Assembly: GCA_026874595.1 (NCBI GenBank)
Contig: JAPPUL010000082.1
Coordinates: 806,001 to 870,000, forward strand
Direction of reading: 5' to 3'
DNA length: 64,000 bases
From: Sipunculus nudus
Lineage: Eukaryota > Annelida > Sipuncula > Golfingiida > Sipunculidae
Shown: positions 16,625 through 25,298 of the stretch, one piece after another
Position numbering within the stretch: position 1 is the first letter of the stretch
Layout: every line of letters starts with the position of its first letter
The notes under the pieces: model-generated
Told to the model about the DNA's origin: nothing
Database searches by the model: none
Seen by the model: the letters and a program-made list of their open reading frames with translations, nothing else
Translations under genes and position numbers: made by a program

Positions 16625-17236
16625 TTATTCCTTTTTTGTCGCTTTGTATAAGTTATTTGACCTTATGTATTCCTCCACTGCTTTAGGTACTAGGTATTTT
16701 ATCGATTTGCCTTCCAACACTTTTTTTCTTATTAACGTTGAGCTTATTTTAAATTGTGTGTTATTTATCTTGTCTATCTCTTTATATTTTTTTAACGCTT
16801 CTTCTAACTCTATATCCTCTCCAACTAAACCCTTAAGTGCCACTATGAACTTTACTCTCTCTTCTAACTCTTCAAAGCGCATCCATGTTCTTAGCTTTTT
16901 AAGTAAATCTACACCTATTATTAAATGTAATTTAGTCAAAAGCTTATCCCCATGCCTTTTATAAAGCTCTTCTACTGTATCTATTGTATAAGATATCCCC
17001 TTACGCTCAAGCTCAAGAGTATTTAGTTGGAAGTGTTTATTTCCTTCTAAGGCAAGATTTAACATCTTTACTCGTGAATACTCATCTGCTTTTGGGTATG
17101 TGCTTTTATGGGGAGATTTATACGCCGGGATAAAGTTTATATAATCTAGTTTATACGCTTCTAATACTTCATTTGCTAAAAGAAGATGTCCGTTGTGTAT
17201 CGGATCAAATGACCCGCCAAGTAACCCTAGTCTCAC
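16625..17236 (-). CDS. nadD: Nicotinate-nucleotide adenylyltransferase
   Basis: Adenylates nicotinate mononucleotide to deamido-NAD, the penultimate step of NAD synthesis. The 203-residue protein has the nucleotidyltransferase motif GGSFDPIHNGHL (residues 7-18) and the second motif ISSTLIRKKV near the C-terminus. PAYKSPHK is the typical substrate-loop region. The start is a GTG overlapping the proA stop as GTGA (17233-17236), so translation is coupled to proA. Confidence 0.96.
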   Translation of the reverse strand: MRLGLLGGSFDPIHNGHLLLANEVLEAYKLDYINFIPAYKSPHKSTYPKADEYSRVKMLNLALEGNKHFQLNTLELERKGISYTIDTVEELYKRHGDKLLTKLHLIIGVDLLKKLRTWMRFEELEERVKFIVALKGLVGEDIELEEALKKYKEIDKINNTQFKISSTLIRKKVLEGKSIKYLVPKAVEEYIRSNNLYKATKKE

Positions 17237-18519
17237 GTCCTGATTTGTCCGTCTCCGTATATTATATACTTTTTTGTTGTTAGCTCTTTTAGTCCCATTG
17301 GCCCGCGTGCGTGTAGTTTGTTTGTACTTATTCCTATCTCTGCCCCAAGCCCAAATTGTTGTCCGTCCGTAAAACGGGTTGAGGCATTTGCATATACTGC
17401 GCAGGAGTCTACCTCTTGGATAAAGTCTTTTGCCGCTTTATAACTTTCTGTTATTATTGCATCTGAATGCGATGAGCCGTATTTCCTTATGAATGATAGT
17501 GCGTCCTCATACGTATCTACTATCTTAACAGACAATATCATATCAAGATATTCTTTATAATAATCCTCTTCGCTTGCCGCTTTTATACTCTTATTAAGTC
17601 TTTGACTCCGTGCACAACCATTAAGTTCAACCCCTGAGTCTAGAAGCTTTTCAAAGAGTTCATTCGTATATTTATACGATTTATGTATAATTAGATTTTC
17701 TATTGCATTACATACACCAGGTCTTTGTGTCTTTGCATTTACCGCAATATCTTCTGCTTTAGTTTTATCAGCATCGTTGTGTATATATAAATTACATACG
17801 CCCTTATCGTGCTTAATTACAGGGATGCTTGAGTTTTTACTTACTGTCTTTATTAATGAATCCCCTCCTCGTGGGATTATTAAATCTACATACTCATCCA
17901 TCTTTAAAAGATGCATTACATCACTTCGTTCTTTGCTGTCTATAAAACTTATTGCCTCTTTTGGCAACTTTGTTGCCTTTAGCGCTTCTTTCATAATCTT
18001 AACAAGCACTTGATTCGTATAGTAACTTTCACTTCCACCCCGCAGTATTGTTACGTTTGAACTCTTTAGACACAAGGAAGCCGCTTCTGTTGTTACATTA
18101 GGGCGTGATTCGTATATTATTCCTATAACGCCTATTGGGACGCGCATCTGACCTATCGACAAACCGTCTTTTGTCATATGCGATCTTGTTATTTCATATA
18201 CTGGATCGCTTAAGTCAGATACTTCAAGTAGGCTCTGAGCTATTCCTTTAATACGCTCTTTTGTCAGTAGCAATCTATCAAGCATTGCTTTTGATAAATT
18301 CTGCTTTGTCCCGAAGGATATGTCTTGCTTGTTTGATGATATTATCTTGGACTCGTTTTGCAATACCAACTCTGCCATCTTACGTAAACTTTCATTCTTA
18401 TCTGACGTTTTTAACTTCCCTATCTTTTCTTTTGCAGATTTTGCATCCTTGCATAGTTTTCGTATCTCTTCTTGTCCCATTTCCTTCCACACTTCCTCAT
18501 GTTTAAGATTTAGTTGCAA
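17233..18519 (-). CDS. proA: Gamma-glutamyl phosphate reductase
   Basis: NADPH-dependent second step of proline synthesis, reducing gamma-glutamyl phosphate to the semialdehyde. The 428-residue protein has the aldehyde dehydrogenase-like fold signatures VPIGVIGIIYESRPNVT, ILRGGSE and the catalytic cysteine in RPGVCNAIEN, and it ends with the typical GPMGLKELTTKKY segment. The N-terminus (CKDAKSAKEKIGKL) is normal. The start chosen by the frame is 18519. A start a few codons later would also leave all motifs intact. No proB is adjacent. It is the first gene of the proA-nadD-recG group. Confidence 0.96.
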   Translation of the reverse strand: MQLNLKHEEVWKEMGQEEIRKLCKDAKSAKEKIGKLKTSDKNESLRKMAELVLQNESKIISSNKQDISFGTKQNLSKAMLDRLLLTKERIKGIAQSLLEVSDLSDPVYEITRSHMTKDGLSIGQMRVPIGVIGIIYESRPNVTTEAASLCLKSSNVTILRGGSESYYTNQVLVKIMKEALKATKLPKEAISFIDSKERSDVMHLLKMDEYVDLIIPRGGDSLIKTVSKNSSIPVIKHDKGVCNLYIHNDADKTKAEDIAVNAKTQRPGVCNAIENLIIHKSYKYTNELFEKLLDSGVELNGCARSQRLNKSIKAASEEDYYKEYLDMILSVKIVDTYEDALSFIRKYGSSHSDAIITESYKAAKDFIQEVDSCAVYANASTRFTDGQQFGLGAEIGISTNKLHARGPMGLKELTTKKYIIYGDGQIRT

Positions 18520-18645
18520 AAGACATATTCGATAGTTTAGAACTATTAATATAGTGATTTAGTGTAGATTTTTAATGCATGAAGATTTAAGCCCTTGGAT
18601 AGCTTTATCTTATTATTTTATGGACCTACAAAGAGCTATACACTA

Positions 18646-19011
18646 TTACTTTCTTTTGCTGACTTTCTCTTGATTTAATGGTATCATGTCACACTTCCCT
18701 TCAAATACGACACTATCCGCTATCTTTAGCTTCTTAGTCTTTATATCTCCATATAAACGGGCATCAGCATGTAGCTCAACTTTATTCTTTGCAACTACAT
18801 TTGCCTTCACTACTCCCCAAATAAGCACACTACCAACACTCAATTTCCCTTCCACATACGCTTCTTTGTCTATTATTAATATCCCGTTTGTGTTTATCTC
18901 CCCTTTGAATTTACCTTGTATCCTAAGCGCTGGCGTTGAGTAACTTAGACTACCTTCAAATTCCGTATCCACTCCTAAATTAGCTTTGACTTCTATATCG
19001 TCATACAACAT
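18646..19011 (-). CDS. Bactofilin (polymer-forming cytoskeletal protein)
   Basis: A 121-residue protein of the bactofilin family (DUF583). The core is a short-period beta-helix visible as repeated hydrophobic-Gly-hydrophobic steps: LRIQGKFKGEINTNGILIID, AYVEGKLSVGSVLIWGVV, VELHADARLYGDIKTKKLKI, ADSVVFEGKCDM. Bactofilins polymerise without nucleotide and help to shape cells. In spirochaetes they have been tied to helical morphology. The tails are short and lack a membrane-targeting segment beyond MLYDD. It lies between proA and groES on the same strand. Confidence 0.87.
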   Translation of the reverse strand: MLYDDIEVKANLGVDTEFEGSLSYSTPALRIQGKFKGEINTNGILIIDKEAYVEGKLSVGSVLIWGVVKANVVAKNKVELHADARLYGDIKTKKLKIADSVVFEGKCDMIPLNQEKVSKRK

Positions 19012-19082
19012 TACTAACTACTATTTCTATTCCCGTTGTTTACTAATATTAAACAAGAGCTAAATCTAAATGTACATATCCT

Positions 19083-19134
19083 CATAGCCCTTCTCTATAG
19101 CCCTTCTCTATAGCCCTTCTCTATGACCCCTTCT
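19083..19134 (+). repeat. 13-bp tandem repeat in the groES/bactofilin spacer
   Basis: Three near-identical 13-base units (TATAGCCCTTCTC) and a diverged fourth lie at 19083, 19096, 19109 and 19122. On the minus strand, the direction of transcription, each reads as purine-rich GAGAAGGGCTATA, containing a Shine-Dalgarno-like core. They are about 70-120 bases upstream of the bactofilin start. Confidence 0.85.
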
Positions 19135-19192
19135 AGCGTATAATTTAGGATTTGTACATTAATTAATATTTTATCTATTTTGCTTAACTTGC

Positions 19193-19456
19193 TTAATCCA
19201 CTATTGCAATTATATCATCTATCTTTACGATTAGATGTTCTTTATCGTCTATCTTTATCTGTGTCCCTGCATACTTGTCGTATATCACCTTCTCATTTAC
19301 CTTTACTGTTATCTCATCAGATTCCCCTATCGCCACAACAGTCCCTTCTTGGGTCTTCTCTTGTGCTGAGGCCGGTATATATATACCTCCTGCTGACTTT
19401 TCCTCTTGAAACATTTCTCTTAATAATACTCGATTTCCTAACGGCTTGATTTTCAT
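19193..19456 (-). CDS. groES: Co-chaperonin GroES
   Basis: Lid of the GroEL folding chamber. The 87-residue protein is slightly shorter than most (about 95). It has the family start IKPLGNRVLLREM, the mobile loop region EKSAGGIYIPASA that contacts GroEL, GTVVAIGE and the roof loop, ending with VKIDDIIAIVD. GGAGG stands 12 bases before the ATG. No groEL follows: the next gene downstream is a bactofilin, so the chaperonin must be elsewhere. A strong sigma-70 promoter lies upstream. No CIRCE operator is present. Confidence 0.95.
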   Translation of the reverse strand: MKIKPLGNRVLLREMFQEEKSAGGIYIPASAQEKTQEGTVVAIGESDEITVKVNEKVIYDKYAGTQIKIDDKEHLIVKIDDIIAIVD

Positions 19457-19507
19457 TCTTACTTTTGTCCTCCACTATATTAGTGTCTATTAGAATAATT
19501 AAAAAGA

Positions 19508-19536
19508 ATTATAATAAAATATAGGTTTGTTGGCAA
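19508..19536 (-). promoter_or_regulatory. Sigma-70 promoter of groES
   Basis: On the minus strand TTGCCA (complement of 19531-19536) and TATAAT (complement of 19508-19513) are spaced by exactly 17 bases. Transcription would start near 19501, about 45 bases before the groES ATG. The -10 box is a perfect consensus. Confidence 0.7.
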
Positions 19537-19630
19537 AGGTTAGCTTATTTTTTTTCAAAATGTTTAGCAAATACATAAGAACAGCTTTAAAGCCAATGTA
19601 AGCCCACTAGCAGCAACTTTCTATAACACA

Positions 19631-21697
19631 CTAAGATGATATATATTTAGCTTTTTCCTCTTCTTTTTGATCCTCTTCTTTTTTATCCTTTTGCCCATTT
19701 TCACTATCCAGGACTAACTTCTTTGTGACTTCACTTCCAAGCATCGGCATGTTTAATTCATCCTTTCCTCTTTTAGGAAGTCTTAGGTCTATCTCAATAT
19801 CTGTCCTAAATATGTCACTTAGTTCCTTTAAGTTTGCTACTACCTTCTCATTAATACGGCTATAGTCAAATAAATCCTCTACATCACTAACTATAGATTG
19901 CGAGTGAGAAACCTGCTTTGTAACCGACCTTGTTATGTTTTTTGTATACTCTTGCATCTCCTCTATTGCCTCTATAACGTTCTCACCCTTCTTAAGACCT
20001 TCTTCCATATCATTACGCAAAGTCTCACTTGTTTTATTTAGCTCTTCTATAAATTCATTTATTTGATCTGACTCCTCGCGAGTTTCCTTTAACTCTTCAG
20101 CTATATCCTGTATATAAGTTGTTGTGTCTTGGGTGTTATCCAATATTCTTTTTAGAGCGTCGTAAGAATTATTTGATAATTCAACGCTCGTATCTATCTT
20201 TTCAAGAGTTCCCTTTATAAGTTCAACTATTTCGTTTGAGGCACGACTACTACTTTCTGCAAGCTTTCTAACCTCATCAGCCACAACCGCAAATCCTTTG
20301 CCATATTCCCTTGCATGAGCAGCTTCTATAGCTGCATTCATAGCAAGAAGGTTAGTTTGTTCGGATATCCCGCCTATCATCTTAATTATGCTGTTTATCT
20401 TGTCAGAATCTTCTTTTATAGTTCTAATACTTTCAAGAGTTTTTATTACGGCATCTTTTCCATCTTGTGCGAGCTCAAGAAGATATTCTGAGGCCTTTCC
20501 AACGCTTCGTGATTTATCATCTATAGTCCTAAAGTGCTTTGCCAAGTATTTCATCGTATAGCTTGTTGTTGTTATCGATATCCTTTGGTTTTCGATATCA
20601 TTACCTATGTTTTGCATTAACTTTGCCATTTCATGGATATAGTTCATTGCATTTAGCACATTCTTAGTTTGCGAATTTGTACTCTTTTCTATATCTTTAT
20701 TCTCACTCAGAATCTTATTTACGTTTGTAAAACTTAAGTTTGCAAAGTTTAATATACTTTTACTTGTATCGTTTACTTTTACTATTTCGCTTTTCAAATC
20801 TTTTATTAGTATTCTTATCTTGCTTATGAATGTATTAAATGATTTGCCAAGCATACCTAGGGTGTCTTTTGAATCTGTTGGCATTTGTGCTGTAAGATCA
20901 CTCTCACGCTTATTAAGCTCATCTAGCATACTTATAAAGCGTTGTATATTGCGTCTTACATATACCAAAAACGCTATTGTAAAAAGTAAAGATATTATCC
21001 CTACAGAAACAATTGTCAGCATCATTATAGGATTTATATAGCTAATTTGATCTTCTATCTTTTGGATTGCTCCTATTAAGACAACATTTGTGTAGTGGGA
21101 TAACCTAAGCTCTTCTAGATTAAGATCTATTGTTAGTAGGGCGTCTTGCATTAGCAGCAGATACACCGATTTAAATGTATTATTTTCCCACTTTTCTTCA
21201 TCTTCTATGAACTTTTCTAATTTGACTGATAGGGTTTTAAGATAGATTATTTCTTTTTCAATGTCCTCAAGGTCTTTAAAACTTATGAAGAAAGGCGCTA
21301 AGAAGTAGCTTTTTATTTCTTTAGGCTTTTTTTCAAGCTCGTTTACATTCTCTTTTAAAGCGTTTATTGTTGAGACTATTAGTCCGATCTCTGTTTCTAT
21401 TAGTAGCGAGTATTTTTTTTTATCTTTTGGCTTTATAACGACCTTTCCATTTTGGAGTAATCTATTTTCATCTTTTGTATAATATGCGAGGTCTTTTACT
21501 TTATGTTTTAATTTTGATATGTTTTGCAGCACGTTTTGGCTTTTGATTAACGTATTTCTTACTATTCCACTTATTACTCCTGCCTCCTCTGCGTAGTATA
21601 AAGTTCCAACACTGCCTACTACCAGTATAATAAGTGCTCCTATTATTAGGTTGAACTTCCCTCGTATGGTTAGTCCTTTTAATATTTTTTGTATCAT
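19631..21697 (-). CDS. Methyl-accepting chemotaxis protein
   Basis: A 688-residue transmembrane receptor for chemotaxis. TM1 covers about residues 16-35. A periplasmic sensing region of about 180 mostly helical residues follows. TM2 ([23 protein letters not shown], near 220-245) leads into a HAMP linker. The signalling domain contains the highly conserved hairpin tip [20 protein letters not shown] and [13 protein letters not shown], which bind CheA and CheW. The ligand is not predictable: no Cache or PAS motif is evident in the sensor. The C-terminus is Glu/Lys-rich and lacks the CheR/CheB pentapeptide. Confidence 0.95.
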   Translation of the reverse strand: MIQKILKGLTIRGKFNLIIGALIILVVGSVGTLYYAEEAGVISGIVRNTLIKSQNVLQNISKLKHKVKDLAYYTKDENRLLQNGKVVIKPKDKKKYSLLIETEIGLIVSTINALKENVNELEKKPKEIKSYFLAPFFISFKDLEDIEKEIIYLKTLSVKLEKFIEDEEKWENNTFKSVYLLLMQDALLTIDLNLEELRLSHYTNVVLIGAIQKIEDQISYINPIMMLTIVSVGIISLLFTIAFLVYVRRNIQRFISMLDELNKRESDLTAQMPTDSKDTLGMLGKSFNTFISKIRILIKDLKSEIVKVNDTSKSILNFANLSFTNVNKILSENKDIEKSTNSQTKNVLNAMNYIHEMAKLMQNIGNDIENQRISITTTSYTMKYLAKHFRTIDDKSRSVGKASEYLLELAQDGKDAVIKTLESIRTIKEDSDKINSIIKMIGGISEQTNLLAMNAAIEAAHAREYGKGFAVVADEVRKLAESSSRASNEIVELIKGTLEKIDTSVELSNNSYDALKRILDNTQDTTTYIQDIAEELKETREESDQINEFIEELNKTSETLRNDMEEGLKKGENVIEAIEEMQEYTKNITRSVTKQVSHSQSIVSDVEDLFDYSRINEKVVANLKELSDIFRTDIEIDLRLPKRGKDELNMPMLGSEVTKKLVLDSENGQKDKKEEDQKEEEKAKYISS

Positions 21698-21846
21698 GGC
21701 TCTTTTTCTATTTTATTTAATATTCCTTATTTAATATCGCTTTTTTGTTCCTATAATCCTAAATATACTAAAATTATTTAATGTTTTTATATATATTGTT
21801 TGCATGTTTTTTTAAAATAAATATTTTAATGTTTTAACGGAGTTAT

Positions 21847-23613
21847 ATGATCTTTAATTATAAAATCTATATCGCAAAACTAGTCTCCAATTCTTACTCG
21901 TTTTTAAGCGAAAATGATGTTTTAAATCTTATTACAGTTCCCCCGTCAAAAGATTTGGGAGATTTTGCCTTTCCCTGCTTTAATCTTGCAAAACAGCTTA
22001 AAAAAAAGCCTAACCTTATTGCAAGCGACTTTGTTCAAGATAACAACCGTCTAGATAACAAAGACTATTTTAGCAATATTGAAGCTCATGGCCCTTATAT
22101 TAATTTTTTTCTAAACAAAAAAAACTTTATTATAAAAACATTAAATTGGGCAATGCAAGTTAATTCACATTCTCTTAAACACATTGGTAAAGGACAAAAG
22201 ATTTTAATTGATTTCTCCTCCCCAAATATTGCAAAACCGTTTTCTATTGCTCACCTAAGATCTACTTCTATAGGCAACTCCCTTTACAAAATATTAACTT
22301 ATGCAGGATACAAAGTAATACGTATAAATCATATAGGAGATTGGGGCACATCGTTTGGCAAGCTTATTTGCGCTTACAAACGTTGGGGGGAAGATTTAAA
22401 CATGACCCAAAAGCCAATAGAAAAGATGCTTTTACTTTATGTGCGATTCCACAAAGAACAAATTCAAAATAGTAGTCTAAATGAAGAGGCTAAGGCATAT
22501 TTTAAGGCACTTGAGGATGGACAAACAGAAGCAACTAGTATATGGCAAAAGTTTAGAGATCTTAGTCTTATAGAGTTTAAGCGTATTTATGAGTTACTAA
22601 ATGTTTCTTTTGATCATTTTACGGGTGAGAGCTTTTATCAAGACAAAATAAATAAAGCCTTAAAAGTGCTTTCGGATAAAGGGCTTACAAAGGAGTCAGA
22701 GGGGGCTTTAGTAATTGACTTAGGAGATGAGGTTCCATTTTTATTAAAAAAGCAAGATGGGGCAAGTCTTTATGGGACAAGAGACATAGCAGCAGCCCTT
22801 TATAGGAAAGAAGAGTATTTGTTTGATAAGATGTTATACGTAGTAGGAAGCGAGCAAAGTTTGTATTTTAAACAACTTTTTGAAGTGCTTAGAAAAACAG
22901 ATATAATAAAAGAGGGGGAATGTGAACATATAAAGTTTGGACTTATGCATTTTAAGGACGCAAAGTTATCAAGTCGAGAAGGGAACGTAATCTTTTTAGA
23001 AGAGGTAATAGAGAAGGCAAAACAAAAGACATTAGAGAAGATATTAGAGACAGAAGGGTCTAAAAAGGAGGTTTCTAGGGGGGAGGCGGTGGCTAAGGGG
23101 TCTAAAGAGATGGAAAAACATGCCTTAGAGCTTGGAGTAAGCTCAGTAATTTTCTTTGATCTTAAGAATAACCGAACACGAGATTATACATTTTCTTGGG
23201 AAGAGGTATTAAATCCGAAAGGAGAGACGGGGATATATATACAATATGCACATGCAAGGCTTTGCGGTATAGAGCGTAATTATTTTAGTGTATTTGGGGA
23301 GTATGAGGGGGGGGATGTTTTACCAGATAGTTTAAGTATGGTTAGTGATGAGAGTTCGTATTTAATAGCTTGGGAGCTTGTGCAGTTTCATGAGATGGTA
23401 AAAAAGAGCGTTGAAGGCCGAGACCCATCGATAATAGCGCGATATATATTAGATTTGTCAAAACAGTTTAGCATATATTACAAAGCGCATAAGGTAGTAA
23501 ATCAAGATGACTATAATTTGAGTAAAGAGAGGATAGTGAGTGTCATAGCAGTTAAACGTATATTGTCTTTGGGTCTTATTTTGCTTGGGCTAACGCCGCT
23601 TGAAAAGGTATAA
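21847..23613 (+). CDS. argS: Arginyl-tRNA synthetase
   Basis: Charges tRNA-Arg. The 588-residue class I synthetase has the N-terminal Add-1 domain and the catalytic core SSPNIAKPFSIAHLRST (residues 124-140). In place of the usual HxGH signature this reads SIAH, with only the second His (His136) kept. The region LSSREGN replaces KMSK, as in many ArgRSs. The anticodon-binding DALR domain has QYAHARLCGIERN and ends LLGLTPLEKV, so the gene is complete. CGGAG precedes the ATG. The coding-strand composition is odd: the first third has more C than G and the last third far more G than C. Confidence 0.95.
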   Translation: MIFNYKIYIAKLVSNSYSFLSENDVLNLITVPPSKDLGDFAFPCFNLAKQLKKKPNLIASDFVQDNNRLDNKDYFSNIEAHGPYINFFLNKKNFIIKTLNWAMQVNSHSLKHIGKGQKILIDFSSPNIAKPFSIAHLRSTSIGNSLYKILTYAGYKVIRINHIGDWGTSFGKLICAYKRWGEDLNMTQKPIEKMLLLYVRFHKEQIQNSSLNEEAKAYFKALEDGQTEATSIWQKFRDLSLIEFKRIYELLNVSFDHFTGESFYQDKINKALKVLSDKGLTKESEGALVIDLGDEVPFLLKKQDGASLYGTRDIAAALYRKEEYLFDKMLYVVGSEQSLYFKQLFEVLRKTDIIKEGECEHIKFGLMHFKDAKLSSREGNVIFLEEVIEKAKQKTLEKILETEGSKKEVSRGEAVAKGSKEMEKHALELGVSSVIFFDLKNNRTRDYTFSWEEVLNPKGETGIYIQYAHARLCGIERNYFSVFGEYEGGDVLPDSLSMVSDESSYLIAWELVQFHEMVKKSVEGRDPSIIARYILDLSKQFSIYYKAHKVVNQDDYNLSKERIVSVIAVKRILSLGLILLGLTPLEKV

Positions 23614-23638
23614 GATTTGCCTTATCTTTTTCTAGTTT

Positions 23639-24460
23639 TCATGGAAAATAGTGTTCTAACATGCTTTTTGAATGTCGTGTTGAGGTTATGTAATTATATG
23701 AAGCCCAGGCAGAAGATATTAAAAATAATGCAATTAATAAGAGAGCGATAATAGAGGCAATAGGTTGTTTTGTGGTACCAAGTATTTGAGGTTTTAGGAA
23801 AAAAGCGATAAGAACTCCTCCCAAAAGGCCGCCGATATGTCCTGCATTGTCGATAGGGAGTCCGGAGAAAAGCCCAAAAGCTAAATTAAGAGATATTACA
23901 GTTAATAAGTTTATGAGTAGACGTTTTCTAATATTATGTTTAATAACGCCTTTATTTTTGATAATAAATAAAGTAAACCCCCCAACTATCCCAAAGACGG
24001 CTCCTGATGCTCCAACAGTTTCTATGGGTCCTGGAGTGTCTATGGAGTCGCCAAGAGAAGAGAGGGTAAAGAAATAGCTTGAAGTTGTTGAGATTATGCC
24101 GGTTAACATATAAAGAATGAAGAAGTTAACTCGTGCAAAAATCATCTCAATAAGCGGGCCAACCATAAGCAAACTAAACATATTAAGAAAAATGTGAATA
24201 AAAGAGCCATGTAAAAAGAATGCAGTTATAAATCTATAATATTCGTTATGTAGAGTTACAATGCTAAAATCGAGGCTGCCAAATTTCCAATTGTACTCTT
24301 CTCCCCCCTCAATAATTATAACAAGCAAATAGATTATAACGTTAATAAGAATAAAGTATATGGAAATAGGAGTTTTGCCTAAGATGGCATTAAGGCGGGG
24401 AGTAGGTTTAACGTCTTCGTTTTTAGGTTCGAATGAATCGTCTAGAAAGTTTTGTAACAT
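23639..24460 (-). CDS. Rhomboid family intramembrane serine protease
   Basis: Cleaves single-pass membrane proteins inside the bilayer. The 273-residue protein has six or seven membrane helices. The catalytic dyad is visible: Ser152 in VGASGAVFG and His208 in AGHIGGLLGG. HGSFIHIFLNMFSLLMVGP is the typical second helix carrying the oxyanion-hole His and Asn. The N-terminal cytosolic segment of about 30 residues is Pro/Asp-rich. It ends 25 bases from the convergent argS stop and is followed upstream by an exported unknown protein six bases away, so the two probably share a transcript. Confidence 0.92.
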   Translation of the reverse strand: MLQNFLDDSFEPKNEDVKPTPRLNAILGKTPISIYFILINVIIYLLVIIIEGGEEYNWKFGSLDFSIVTLHNEYYRFITAFFLHGSFIHIFLNMFSLLMVGPLIEMIFARVNFFILYMLTGIISTTSSYFFTLSSLGDSIDTPGPIETVGASGAVFGIVGGFTLFIIKNKGVIKHNIRKRLLINLLTVISLNLAFGLFSGLPIDNAGHIGGLLGGVLIAFFLKPQILGTTKQPIASIIALLLIALFLISSAWASYNYITSTRHSKSMLEHYFP

Positions 24461-24465
24461 AGCGT

Positions 24466-25134
24466 TTAAGGTTTTGTTTCATCTTGGCTTGGCATAAAGT
24501 CTTTAAGGAGTTTGTCATTAACATTTTGCTGATATTGTTTAAGCTCGCCAAGACGGCCAAGCTTTTTATCAGAAACTGTTTTTTTATAAAGGCTCTGATC
24601 GATTATTTTCAAAGTAGCGGGTCTATTTAAGATAAGCCTAACATTAATACTTCTGCCGTCAAAGGTTTTGTAATTGTTATTTTTGTTATTTGAATTAGCT
24701 TTATTTTGAGTATTAGATTTAAACCAAAAAGCAAAAGAGTCAGTCATTTTGTTAGGAGGCCCATATTTAGTATAAAGCAGTCGATGTAACTTTATGAAAG
24801 AATTGTATTTAGGGTTAAAATGTATAATAATAGCATATAAAAGCCAAGTTTTATCGATGTTTGTGAACTGATAATATATTTTATTAATAAAAGGTTTGCT
24901 ATTAGCTTTTACAATATACTTTTGCTGTTGGTCAAAGTCGCCATAATCGGTTTGGACATCAATTTCAAGTTCCGGGTCCTGTTCTAATGTGCTTATAACT
25001 TTTTCTCGAGACATACCAAGCGAAACATTTTTATATTGTCCTTTAATGACTAAATCTTTAGAAGCGACGGCGTTAACTTTTAAAATAGTAGATAATAATG
25101 CTAATACTATAAGATAAAGAATAAATGTTCTCAT
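24466..25134 (-). CDS. Exported protein of unknown function
   Basis: A 222-residue protein with a signal peptide (about residues 1-22, ending KVNA). The first mature segment, YKNVSLGMSREKVISTLEQDPEL, resembles the small repeat found in BamE/SmpA-like envelope proteins, where a GMS-x-x-x-V pattern marks a short alpha-beta motif. The central part is rich in Tyr and Phe strands, with an Asn-rich low-complexity stretch (NTQNKANSNNKNNN). I do not recognise the family. The location and the rhomboid neighbour suggest an envelope role. Paralogues probably exist in other spirochaetes. Confidence 0.6.
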   Translation of the reverse strand: MRTFILYLIVLALLSTILKVNAVASKDLVIKGQYKNVSLGMSREKVISTLEQDPELEIDVQTDYGDFDQQQKYIVKANSKPFINKIYYQFTNIDKTWLLYAIIIHFNPKYNSFIKLHRLLYTKYGPPNKMTDSFAFWFKSNTQNKANSNNKNNNYKTFDGRSINVRLILNRPATLKIIDQSLYKKTVSDKKLGRLGELKQYQQNVNDKLLKDFMPSQDETKP

Positions 25135-25298
25135 AAGAATGGACTCACAAGCGCTTTAGTTAAAATATAAAAAGAGATTTAAATATACAAAGATAGTTTC
25201 GACACTTTGAGTATAAATTGTATTAACAAAAGATTATTTTATATCTAAAAGAGTATAATGTTTTTCTAAGTTATGCCTTTCTAAGGGGTTTTTGTTTA

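Noticed and set aside
19456-19560. CIRCE operator upstream of groES
   Set aside because: No TTAGCACTC inverted repeat is present in the leader; only a sigma-70 promoter is visible.
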